Below are positions 44,822 to 53,600 of a DNA stretch of 64,000 bases, one piece after another (positions within the stretch are counted from its first letter, which is position 1; every line of letters starts with the position of its first letter). This DNA is from SAR202 cluster bacterium bin127. Lineage in GTDB: Bacteria; Chloroflexota; Dehalococcoidia; Lucifugimonadales; Lucifugimonadaceae. Location of the stretch: positions 1-64,000 of the forward strand of contig MPNN01000005.1 in assembly GCA_002239045.1 (NCBI GenBank). The letters run 5' to 3'. A model generated the notes under the pieces. The model was not told the origin of the DNA. It saw only the letters and a list, made by a program, of their open reading frames with translations, and ran no database searches. Both the position numbers and the translations under genes were made by a program.

Positions 44822-47029
44822 TCACCCCGCCTTAGCTCGCAACAACGCCGTCAACATCTCCCGCAGCGATCGTGGCGATGCCACCGCCACCCGAGCCGCC
44901 GACGGGCCGGACCCGATCTTCACCGTGTGTACCGTTGCATCAACGTGCTCGAACAGATCTTCGTCGGTGCGGTCATCACCGGTTGCCAACTCGAAATCAA
45001 ATGGACCGAACTGATTAAGCACCAAGTCATAGGCGCGTGCTTTAGTCAGCCCTTGCTGACGTATCTCAACCACTTTAGCGCCGTGCAACACCTGAACCGG
45101 CTCGCCGCGAAGCGTATTCTCCAAAACCGACACTAGCTCCAACGCCTGCCAGTTGCCGAGCGTTTCCTCAGTCTGGCGGTAGTGCCACGCCAACGCCGTC
45201 TCCTTCTCCTCGATTCGTGATCCCGGCGTTCGTTCCACGTAGTTCACCAACACGGCTGCCACTTCTGATTTCCAGCTCGTGTCCAACACCCCTAACAACC
45301 GCCACGCATTCTCATCCGCCACCTTCATCCAAGCCCCATGTTCCGCAATCAAATCTATTGGGCAGTCGCCAAACCATTCCCCGAGCGTCTGGTGGTCGCG
45401 ACCGCTGTTGATGAACACCATCACGTCGTTTCGCTGACCGAAACTGTTCAAGATTTCGAGTATTTCGTCAGTGGGCGTGGCGTCTTCGTATCGATCGGAG
45501 AACTCTCGTAGCGAACCATCGTAGTCCAGCATCACCAGCGAAGCCTCGGCTGTCTTGAAGTCCGCCGCCAAAGATTCGGCAAGCACGGATGAAGTCAGCA
45601 TCGGAGGGACGCCTGCCGGCACCGCATCGGTATCCTCCAATGAAGTCATAAAGTTTCGGACCCAAAGGTGCACGTCGTTTTGGATAACCCGACTGCGCAT
45701 CGGCATCATGCGTTCGTTCCGCTCCCCTAGGCTCATCTCCAGCGCGCGCTCTAATTGGTTGGCAGTCCCTTCAATATCCCACGGGTTAACACGCAACGCC
45801 TCTCCGAGCTCACTGACCGCCCCGGCAAATTCGCTGATCACCAGAGCTCCGCCACCGTCGTCGCGACATGCCACATACTCTTTCGCAACTAGGTTCAACC
45901 CATCGCGCACCGGCGAAACAAAACAAACATCGGCGACTCGATACAGCGCACCGAGCTCTTCCGGGGTTACCGTCTGGTAGAGATAGTTGATCGGGCTCAG
46001 CAGGGGAGAGCCATGAATCCCGTTGATTTCGCTTACCCGTCGCTCAACTTCGTTCTTGAGGTTTTGGTAAGTTTCGACTCCCACACGCGTCGGAACCGCC
46101 AGTTGCAGGAACAGGACCCGCTCAGCCCAGCGCGGCGACCGTTCCAGAAGCCGCTCGAACGCCCGCAGCTTAAGCAACAGGCCCTTCGTGTAATCGAGTC
46201 GATCGATGCCAAGAATTACCTGTCGATCGCCAACGTTGCGCTTAAACTGCGTAAGGAATCGCTCGGCCTCCTGAGAATAAGCCTTGGTGATGAACTCTTG
46301 CGTATCGATCCCTAGAGGATGGGCCTCCACCCGGACTTTGTGGTCGCGCATTCTAACCGAGCCAGACTGCGACTCGATACCCAAGATGCGCCGCACGCTG
46401 CACAGGTAGTTGTAGGTGTAGTCATACGTGTGCATCCCGATCAGATCAGCACCCAACATTCCCCTTAAAATCTCAACCCGCTGGGGGAGAATTCGGAACG
46501 TCTCATCCGCCGGAAATGGGATGTGTAGGAAGAACCCGATGTGCACGTCTAATCCGCGGTCGCGCAACATCCTCGGCAACAGCATCAAGTGATAATCGTG
46601 CACCCACACCACGTCTCCGGGTTCAGCCAAATCACATATCACATCCGCGAATCGCTGATTGACCCGTTTGTAAGCCTCAAACTGTTCCGGAACGTACGAA
46701 CCAAACTCCGTGAAATAGTGGAAAAGCGGCCAGATGGCATCGTTCGCATAGCCGTCGTAGTAGTCGACGTAATCCTGAGGATCGAGATCGACCGGCACCA
46801 AATTCCGTTCTGCGAGCTGCCCCCTAATCTCCTCGTTCGGTTCCGCACCCGGATAGCCGACCCATAGGCCGCCCGAGCCTTCATGCAGAGGTCGCAACCC
46901 GGTGACCAACCCGCCGGAACTGTCGTTGAGGTTCTGTTCGCCGGTCGTCGGATCGACCCCGATCGTAACTGGCAGTCGATTCGAGACTAGTATCGGGCGT
47001 CTCAGCGTCCCCTCTTGCGTCCCTGCCAT
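44822..47029 (-). CDS. otsAB: Bifunctional trehalose-6-phosphate synthase/phosphatase
   Basis: 735 aa. Residues ~8-470 are a GT20 synthase (SNRLPVTI, GGLVTGLRP, WVGYPG, WVHDYHLMLLPRMLRDR, GIDRLDYTKGLLLKL, LNLVAKEYVACR) joining UDP- or GDP-glucose to glucose-6-P. Residues ~500-735 are a HAD phosphatase (VMLDYDGSLREF, INSGRDHQTL, AEHGAW, ATGDDRTDEDLF). A single protein therefore makes trehalose, a stress protectant. I took ATG 47029 as start. The MoaD-like gene ends 4 bp upstream. Confidence 0.92.
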   Translation of the reverse strand: MAGTQEGTLRRPILVSNRLPVTIGVDPTTGEQNLNDSSGGLVTGLRPLHEGSGGLWVGYPGAEPNEEIRGQLAERNLVPVDLDPQDYVDYYDGYANDAIWPLFHYFTEFGSYVPEQFEAYKRVNQRFADVICDLAEPGDVVWVHDYHLMLLPRMLRDRGLDVHIGFFLHIPFPADETFRILPQRVEILRGMLGADLIGMHTYDYTYNYLCSVRRILGIESQSGSVRMRDHKVRVEAHPLGIDTQEFITKAYSQEAERFLTQFKRNVGDRQVILGIDRLDYTKGLLLKLRAFERLLERSPRWAERVLFLQLAVPTRVGVETYQNLKNEVERRVSEINGIHGSPLLSPINYLYQTVTPEELGALYRVADVCFVSPVRDGLNLVAKEYVACRDDGGGALVISEFAGAVSELGEALRVNPWDIEGTANQLERALEMSLGERNERMMPMRSRVIQNDVHLWVRNFMTSLEDTDAVPAGVPPMLTSSVLAESLAADFKTAEASLVMLDYDGSLREFSDRYEDATPTDEILEILNSFGQRNDVMVFINSGRDHQTLGEWFGDCPIDLIAEHGAWMKVADENAWRLLGVLDTSWKSEVAAVLVNYVERTPGSRIEEKETALAWHYRQTEETLGNWQALELVSVLENTLRGEPVQVLHGAKVVEIRQQGLTKARAYDLVLNQFGPFDFELATGDDRTDEDLFEHVDATVHTVKIGSGPSAARVAVASPRSLREMLTALLRAKAG

Positions 47030-47033
47030 TCGA

Positions 47034-47297
47034 TCAACCGCCCGATATCGCCGGCACGAAATGCACCTCGGTATCCGGTTCGAGCGGTTGTAGCAACCCC
47101 TGACGAGTGGCCGCGTATCCGACAACCGCGGCCAGCCCCGGCTTCAAACGACCGTCCTGCAAGAGATGATCCGAAATCCCCGGATATGCCTCTTCTAGGT
47201 TGCTGACCATCTCTCCCAAGGTCGCGCCCGGTACATCCAGCTCGCCTTTTCCGCCCGCGATCTGGCGCAATTCATACGGTAAAAACACCTTCGCCAT
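47034..47297 (-). CDS. MoaD/ThiS-family sulfur carrier protein
   Basis: 87 aa, ubiquitin-like fold ending in AISGG; the terminal Gly-Gly would be adenylated and thiocarboxylated. PYELRQIAGGKGELDV and LEEAYPGISDHLL fit MoaD. It could serve molybdopterin synthesis, thiamine, or another sulfur pathway; no moaE or thiG is next to it, although a molybdoenzyme gene lies at 51093. It is the first gene of the pair with the trehalose gene. Confidence 0.8.
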   Translation of the reverse strand: MAKVFLPYELRQIAGGKGELDVPGATLGEMVSNLEEAYPGISDHLLQDGRLKPGLAAVVGYAATRQGLLQPLEPDTEVHFVPAISGG

Positions 47298-47537
47298 GAT
47301 TCGCGACTCTCCCGGCTATGCCTGACTTCACGCTGTGTATCGACCGCGCCCGAGGTGGGCGCGATCGAACTACTCGCGTAATCAGCATACCACCGCTAAG
47401 TTACGGAACCGTTGCAGAACCTCGATGGCACGCCCGCATATTGCACGTTGGCCCCGACTGCCGTCATTCCCGCCCGTATCGGAGTATGGGGTAGGACCCG
47501 AGGAAATGACATAACCTTACCTAAATTATGCGTTTCG

Positions 47538-50500
47538 ATGATCCTCAAAAAAGGGGGGGGGGGGGACTCGTGCGTCCGCGCAGCGAGGATGCATGAAAGT
47601 GTATCCGATCATCTCGGATTGTCCTTGCTGGCAATCCCATTGATTGTCATCACCGCTCTCGGATTCATCCAACTCGCTTCGGCGCAGAACTCCGAACCAG
47701 TCACCTACCCCGGCGATCCGGTCAGCGAGGATGACAAGGTCTTCGTTACCTTGGACGGTAGTGAGAATGCCACTTGCGGCGTGACGGCCGCCAACAATAT
47801 TCGCTGCTGGGGGGGGACCGCGACCGCGCCCATGTGGGCCGAGGGATTCACCGACGTCGCCGTGGGAAATTCTCACAGCTGCGGCCTCAGGCTGGATAAA
47901 ACAGTTCAATGCTGGGGTGTCAACAGTTTCGGCGCCATCCAGCTGACGCCTCCCACGGAAAACGGCTCCCCCATACTTTTCAAATCTATCGATTCTGATA
48001 CTGGTTACACCTGCGGCATTAGAGATGACAACGACGGACTTGTGTGCTGGGGACTCGATAGGAACGGACAAGCCTCTGGGAAATCGGCAGAAGGCGTTTC
48101 GTACGATTATCTAAACGATTCTTTCACCAAAATCAGCACTTCATCGTTGCACACGTGCGGACTGGTGGTTACCGCCGATGGAGACAGCGGTACCAACATG
48201 AGATGCTGGGGTTCCGACCGACAGGGTAGCTCCACCGTGCCACAAGCCTACTCATCGAACGTCTTCAAAGACTTGGACACTGGAGAGTTGGGCTTCACCT
48301 GCGGAATCATCGAAGGAGGTGAGAACGACGGGAAGGCCGTCTGCTGGGGCAGCAACGACAATTCCCAACTTGGAACCCCATTAGGGACCTCGGTCACAGA
48401 GATGTTCATCGGCGCGCCGTCGGTCGACTCCTTCACCCAGATATCGGCGGGGCGTCATCACGTGTGCGGCATCAAAACCGACGGAACAGTCACCTGCTGG
48501 GGCGCATCTCCGACAACAGATACCCCAGACTATGGTCAAGCGGATGTCCCCGCGGAGCACCGCACCTCGACGTTCGGCGAGGTGCTAGCTTCTCGATATC
48601 ACACATGCGGCATACTTGACGGACGAAACGACCAGACCGCGGGAGAGGTCGTTTGCTGGGGCGTGGAGATTACTCACGATCCCCTCAATCCGCAGGTCAC
48701 GAACGGCGGACGTGCAATCCTCCCAGACTCTTTCCAACCGCCGGTACACAAGTTCCCGCAGATCGCATCGGGTGCCTACTTCAACTGCGGCCTCACCGCT
48801 GACCGCGATCTGTTCTGCTGGGGAGACACGACCCTCACGCCCGGCTTCGAAGAGGGGCCGTTCAAAACACTCGACATCGGAGTGGAACACGTCTGCGCAA
48901 TCAGGGACAGCGGACGCATCAGCTGTTGGGGATTCAACAATAACCTCCAAGCGTCGGGCTGGAGCCCTGGATGGGACCCTGACAACCCACCGACAACGCC
49001 CCTGTACAGCAGCACTGCGGGTGTCCCAAATTTGACGACTGACTACACCTTCAAGTCCGTGTCGGCGTCGTATTTGCACACCTGCGGGATTCTGGACGGT
49101 CAGACCGCCGGTCAGACGGCAGGGTCCGTGCTTTGCTGGGGACATAATTCAAATGGACAGGCGACTCCGCCCGACACTATGACGTTCTCATCGATAAGCG
49201 CCGGCTGGTACCACACATGCGGTCTCCTGGACAGTCAGAACGGGCAAGCAGCCGGAACCGCCGTGTGCTGGGGCGCGATCAACGACGTGGACGCTGACGG
49301 CAACGTCGTGCCGACGGTTTTCAGATTTGACAGCAGGGCTGATTTCGGGCAGGCCGATGTTCCCGAAACCCTCTCCTCAGTTGCCCTCAAATCGATTTCA
49401 GCCAACAGGTACCACACCTGCGCCGTTCGGGAAGACAACGACGAACTCGTCTGTTGGAGTCGTGCTCGGATCGGAACGGAGCTGATCGCCGCGATTCCGG
49501 ATGAGATAGGCAGAGAGCGATTCTCCATGGTAGCTACATCGTGGTACGCCACATGCGGAACAACCGCCGATAGTCTGCTGAAGTGCTGGAGCGGAATATC
49601 GCATCCGATAATCAGAAACTTCGATCTCCCCTCCGATTACGTCGATATCAGATTCGTGGGAATCAGCACCGGTGCGAGACATGTCTGCGCTACCAGAGAG
49701 GATGGCGGCGTGGTCTGCTTCGGCGCCGACGCGAATGTCAATACGCCCGAGTTGGAGATATACGCGGGATCTACCATCGTCAACACCAGGCAGGCCTGGG
49801 TACCCAGATCGTTTCGGACTTTGCCGGAAGAACCCGTGGAATCCACTCCTACGCCCGGTCCACGGCCGACCGGAGATGTCCGCATCCTTCGCATCGAGCC
49901 TTACATCCGCGGGGTAACGCTGAGGCCGGGAGAACCGGTGCGCCTCGGCGTGCAAGTATATGGCCGGCAAAACATCCGCGACGACTCCTTGGGCGATCGG
50001 CCTGAAATCACGTTCGAATGGATCGACGGAGTCACAGGGGCAACAGAGCTTTCGGGCATCGGCGCGTTCGAAGAATCGGTCGCTTCCTACGAAGATCGAC
50101 AAACCAACAGCCAACCCGACGACAGACGTGTGTTGTACAACGCACCGTTGGATCCGGGACGATACTTCGTCAAGGCCTCGCTCGACATCGGGACCGAATG
50201 TTTGCCCAAGAGAGACGGCGAGACGGACGAGGACGCGATTGCGCGATGCACCGCCATCTTCGACATCATCGTGCAACGCCGTAGCCCTGAAGAGCCCACC
50301 CCGGTTCCGCCGGAAAACCCGCCCGGCGAGATACCGGATGTGATCGTGGATGACGACGGCACGAACTACGAGGTCTTCACCCCCGAACTCGGCGGCGAGT
50401 TCATCACGGAGAAATGTTCGTTGAAAATTCCAAAGGGGGCGGTCAACGACATGGAGGTTATCGGCATCTCGGTGACGGAGCTGGAAGATCCCGATGAGCA

Positions 50501-50975
50501 GTTCGAGATCGACGATCCGCGCTTCATGACTGAGGGCATCCAGTGCGAGATATCGGTGGTCGACGCGAACGGCGAAGCGGTGTCCGACTATCGGTTGTTG
50601 AAACCCGGCCAGATCTGCATGCCGCTTCCGAAGCCGTTCCGCGCAGAGGCGGTGAACGCGCTGGTCGGCTCGATCAATCCCGATGCCACGCTGACGAGAT
50701 TGACCAGCAAGCTCTTCTTTGTCAGATCGGCGGGCACATTAAATGTCTGCGGCAGTATCGGAATCATACCGGCGACCACAGTGGTCGCGTTGCCTGCGGA
50801 GGCGGCCGGGGAACTGCCTACTACGCCCGTGCCGACACCAGACGTGGCAGACATAGACACTGGTGGAGCATCACTGACCAGCGGCACTGCCGTATTCATC
50901 CTCCTGTTCAGTCTGGCAACCGCCACCCTTGGCATCGCCCTCGTGCTGGCCCGCAGAAGGCGCAATGCTCTCTGA
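47538..50975 (+). CDS. Giant surface protein with 14 RCC1-like repeats
   Basis: About 1145 aa from ATG 47538. Start is uncertain: a 13-G tract (47553-47565) lies between this ATG and an in-frame ATG at 47589, so tract length decides the frame. Signal peptide core SLLAIPLIVITALGFIQLASAQ. Then 14 RCC1-like repeats of the form HTCGIxxDGxxxCWGxNxxGQ, each with two Cys, probably a disulfide. Next a GEISKIEP-like module (LRIEPYIRGVTLRPG), then NPPGEIPDVIVDDDG as in the protein ending at 42885. It ends with TGGASLTSGTAVFILL, a helix and RRRRNAL. The repeats probably form propellers. Confidence 0.85.
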   Translation: MILKKGGGGDSCVRAARMHESVSDHLGLSLLAIPLIVITALGFIQLASAQNSEPVTYPGDPVSEDDKVFVTLDGSENATCGVTAANNIRCWGGTATAPMWAEGFTDVAVGNSHSCGLRLDKTVQCWGVNSFGAIQLTPPTENGSPILFKSIDSDTGYTCGIRDDNDGLVCWGLDRNGQASGKSAEGVSYDYLNDSFTKISTSSLHTCGLVVTADGDSGTNMRCWGSDRQGSSTVPQAYSSNVFKDLDTGELGFTCGIIEGGENDGKAVCWGSNDNSQLGTPLGTSVTEMFIGAPSVDSFTQISAGRHHVCGIKTDGTVTCWGASPTTDTPDYGQADVPAEHRTSTFGEVLASRYHTCGILDGRNDQTAGEVVCWGVEITHDPLNPQVTNGGRAILPDSFQPPVHKFPQIASGAYFNCGLTADRDLFCWGDTTLTPGFEEGPFKTLDIGVEHVCAIRDSGRISCWGFNNNLQASGWSPGWDPDNPPTTPLYSSTAGVPNLTTDYTFKSVSASYLHTCGILDGQTAGQTAGSVLCWGHNSNGQATPPDTMTFSSISAGWYHTCGLLDSQNGQAAGTAVCWGAINDVDADGNVVPTVFRFDSRADFGQADVPETLSSVALKSISANRYHTCAVREDNDELVCWSRARIGTELIAAIPDEIGRERFSMVATSWYATCGTTADSLLKCWSGISHPIIRNFDLPSDYVDIRFVGISTGARHVCATREDGGVVCFGADANVNTPELEIYAGSTIVNTRQAWVPRSFRTLPEEPVESTPTPGPRPTGDVRILRIEPYIRGVTLRPGEPVRLGVQVYGRQNIRDDSLGDRPEITFEWIDGVTGATELSGIGAFEESVASYEDRQTNSQPDDRRVLYNAPLDPGRYFVKASLDIGTECLPKRDGETDEDAIARCTAIFDIIVQRRSPEEPTPVPPENPPGEIPDVIVDDDGTNYEVFTPELGGEFITEKCSLKIPKGAVNDMEVIGISVTELEDPDEQFEIDDPRFMTEGIQCEISVVDANGEAVSDYRLLKPGQICMPLPKPFRAEAVNALVGSINPDATLTRLTSKLFFVRSAGTLNVCGSIGIIPATTVVALPAEAAGELPTTPVPTPDVADIDTGGASLTSGTAVFILLFSLATATLGIALVLARRRRNAL
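47553..47565. repeat. Homopolymer tract, thirteen G
   Basis: Thirteen consecutive G, just before the signal peptide of the RCC1-like surface protein. A length change alters which upstream ATG (47528 or 47538) is in frame. Confidence 0.7.
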
Positions 50976-51031
50976 ACCGGGAATCTCCGGGCTTCAACCG
51001 GTTGAACCCCGACCGCGCACAACTGCCAAAC

Positions 51032-51066
51032 AAAAAAGTAGGGGCAATCTCAACGATTGCCCCTAC
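51032..51066 (-). terminator. Intrinsic terminator of the molybdenum hydroxylase gene
   Basis: GTAGGGGCAATC (51038-51049) and GATTGCCCCTAC (51055-51066) form a perfect 12-bp stem with a 5-base loop. On the minus strand it is followed by six T (51037-51032), as expected for rho-independent termination downstream of the gene ending at 51093. It also belongs to the GTAGGGGC palindrome family. Confidence 0.75.
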
Positions 51067-51092
51067 AAATCCGTCAGAAACGGACGTGTTTA

Positions 51093-53381
51093 CTAACCGC
51101 CGTTCTTCGCCGCCAACGCTTCAAGTATCCGCCCCGGCTTCATCGGCTGCTCTTGCAACCGAACGCCGACGGCGTCGTTGATCGCGTTCGGGATCGCACC
51201 TAGCGGAGGCGCGATCGGGACCTCGCCAACGCCGCGCACGCCGAACGGGTGCATCGGGTTCGCAACCTCGACGATGTGCGTCTCCAGCATCGGAAGATCA
51301 AGCGATGTCGGCATGCGGTAGTCCAAGAAGCTGAAGTTGGCCATCGAGCCATCATCGTTCATGAAGTACTCCTCGTTAAGCGCCCAACCGATGCCCTGGG
51401 CTGCTCCGCCTTGCATCTGGTTCTCGACGTACGCCGGGTGAACTGCCTTGCCCGCGTCTTGGAACACGCTGTAGCGGACAACATCCGTCTTACCGGTGTC
51501 CGTATCGATCTCGAGGTCGCAGATGTGCAAGCCAAACGCGTTGCCCGCGGCCGCCAAATTCACCGACGAAGTAGTCGAGATCGGTCCGCCAGTGTCGCCC
51601 AAACGTCGCGCCAGGTCTTTGAAGCCCAAATTGAGCTCCGGATCCGACTTGCTGCTGAATACGCCGTCCGAGAAGGCAACATCGTCAAGGTCGATACCCC
51701 AGAGGATCGAGGCGCGTCTCCGCATCTCCTCAACCATCTCGGTCGCCGCTTCCCACGCCGCATAACCGGTCGCATAAGTCACCCGGCTTCCACCGGTAGT
51801 CCCGGTGTAACCAATCTCGTCCGTGCTCGGCACGCTAGGGCTGACATCGTGAGCATCGAGTCCCAACACCTCGGCCGCCTGCATCGCGATCGATGCCCGG
51901 GAGCCGCCGATGTCTTGTGATCCCTCATTCATCGCCACCGTGCCGTCGTCCTGCAACATCAGGTCGACCGTGGACTTGCCGCCGCCATTCATCCAGAAGC
52001 CGACTGCCAATCCGCGACCGCGCTTCGTGCCCGGCTTGGCATCGCCGAGAGATGAATTCCAGTGATCAGAAGCGCGCGCCTGCTCCAGCATCTCGACCAG
52101 ACCGATGCGATTGAACATCACACCGTTGCCGTTTCGAGAACCCTCGGTCGAGGCGTTGTCGAGACGGAACTGCATCTTGTCCCAACCCATCGTGTCGCAG
52201 ATCTCGTCCACGACGGTCTCGATAGCGAAACAGACCTGGGGTGAGCCCGGAGCGCGGTAGGCTGCTGACTTGGGCTTGTTGACAACGACGTCATACGCGT
52301 CGATGCGGGAGTGCGGCACGTCGTAAGCTGCACGGATGCAGTTGACACCGGCCCCAACTGCGGAACCGGGATACGCGCCCGCTTCGTACTTTATTGCTGA
52401 ATCGAAGGCGAGAATCTTCCCTTCCTTCGACACGCCCATCTTCACCCAAACTTTGCCGCCCGGCGCCGGACCGCTAGCCATGAAGATCGCTGGACGATCC
52501 ATAACCATCTTCACCGGCAATCCGCCAGACTTCTTGGACAGAATCGCCGCGACCGGTGCAAGGTACGTCTTCGTCTTGCCGCCGAATCCGCCGCCAATCT
52601 CGACCGACTTCGCAACGACGTCCGATTCCGGGACGCCGATCATCGCTGCCGTTTGGTCGCGCACGCCGAACATTCCCTGCGTGCTCTCCCAGACCGACAC
52701 CTTGCCGCCTTCATTCCAAATCGCCGTGGCGTTGTGAGGCTCGATATAGCCCTGGTGCACCATCTCCAGCGAAACCTCCCGCTCCACCACCAAATCGCAT
52801 TCTTTGAAGGCCACATCCGGGTCGCCGAACTGGTGCCGAACCGCGCTCGCCACGTTGGTGTTCGCAACCTCCTGTCCGAAGTGGTTACCGACCAAATCCT
52901 CGAGCAGTATCGTCGCATCGTCCGCCATCGCCTCGTCGACGTTTCGTACCGGCGGCAACGCTTCGTACTCGACCTTGATCCGGCGCACCGCTTCCGATGC
53001 TGTGTTGCGATCGACCGCCGCCACACCCGCGACCACATGCCCTTTGTAGAGCACTTTGTCGGACGCCATCACATTGTCCTGCGTGCGCCGCAGGTTCAAC
53101 ACCTCTTCGCCCGTCTCAACCTCCATATCCGCCGCCGTCGGGAAATCTTTGTGCGTCGTAACCGCAAAAACCCCGGGCATCGCCTCGGCCTCCGAGGTGT
53201 CGATGCTGACGATGCGGGCGTGGACCTGTTCGGTTCGCAGCACATCGCCCCAGATCAATCCCGGCAACTTAACGTCCGCACCATAGATCGCCCGGCCCGT
53301 CACCTTTTCAAGTCCGTCGTGACGGATCGGCCGCGTTCCAACGACCGAAAAGTTCTTCTTCTGCTCGAAAGTGGCTACCAT
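51093..53381 (-). CDS. Xanthine dehydrogenase/aldehyde oxidase family molybdenum-binding subunit
   Basis: 762 aa, a complete large subunit. RHDGLEKVTGRAIYGADV (N-terminal motif), GGGFGGKTKTYLAP, AAYRAPGSPQ, GSQDIGGSRASIAMQAAE (cofactor contacts), and C-terminal GVRGVGEVPIAPPLGAI with the catalytic Glu. Such enzymes hydroxylate aldehydes or N-heterocycles with Mo-pterin. No 2Fe-2S or FAD subunit gene lies next to it in the window, so partners must be elsewhere. The start at 53381 is 12 bp after an AGGAGG-like stretch. Confidence 0.88.
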   Translation of the reverse strand: MVATFEQKKNFSVVGTRPIRHDGLEKVTGRAIYGADVKLPGLIWGDVLRTEQVHARIVSIDTSEAEAMPGVFAVTTHKDFPTAADMEVETGEEVLNLRRTQDNVMASDKVLYKGHVVAGVAAVDRNTASEAVRRIKVEYEALPPVRNVDEAMADDATILLEDLVGNHFGQEVANTNVASAVRHQFGDPDVAFKECDLVVEREVSLEMVHQGYIEPHNATAIWNEGGKVSVWESTQGMFGVRDQTAAMIGVPESDVVAKSVEIGGGFGGKTKTYLAPVAAILSKKSGGLPVKMVMDRPAIFMASGPAPGGKVWVKMGVSKEGKILAFDSAIKYEAGAYPGSAVGAGVNCIRAAYDVPHSRIDAYDVVVNKPKSAAYRAPGSPQVCFAIETVVDEICDTMGWDKMQFRLDNASTEGSRNGNGVMFNRIGLVEMLEQARASDHWNSSLGDAKPGTKRGRGLAVGFWMNGGGKSTVDLMLQDDGTVAMNEGSQDIGGSRASIAMQAAEVLGLDAHDVSPSVPSTDEIGYTGTTGGSRVTYATGYAAWEAATEMVEEMRRRASILWGIDLDDVAFSDGVFSSKSDPELNLGFKDLARRLGDTGGPISTTSSVNLAAAGNAFGLHICDLEIDTDTGKTDVVRYSVFQDAGKAVHPAYVENQMQGGAAQGIGWALNEEYFMNDDGSMANFSFLDYRMPTSLDLPMLETHIVEVANPMHPFGVRGVGEVPIAPPLGAIPNAINDAVGVRLQEQPMKPGRILEALAAKNGG

Positions 53382-53600
53382 GCAGATGGTCCTCCTGCTT
53401 TCTAATCTCTTGCCGCCTACGCCTGAGCAGACGCAACGACCAATTCGCTTGGTTTAGATCACTCGGGTTCGCTACGCGGCTACTAGCCCAACGCGATTTC
53501 CAGCCGCGTATAACCGTTCCACACTGTCGATCCCAGTGAACTCAATTGAATGTTACTGTAAATCCTCCAGCGATATCGCCAAAGCCAAGTTAAACGTACT

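Noticed and set aside
47412-47537. Earlier start (TTG 47412) for the RCC1-like protein
   Set aside because: It would put ~40 unlike residues and an intergenic-type segment before the signal peptide.
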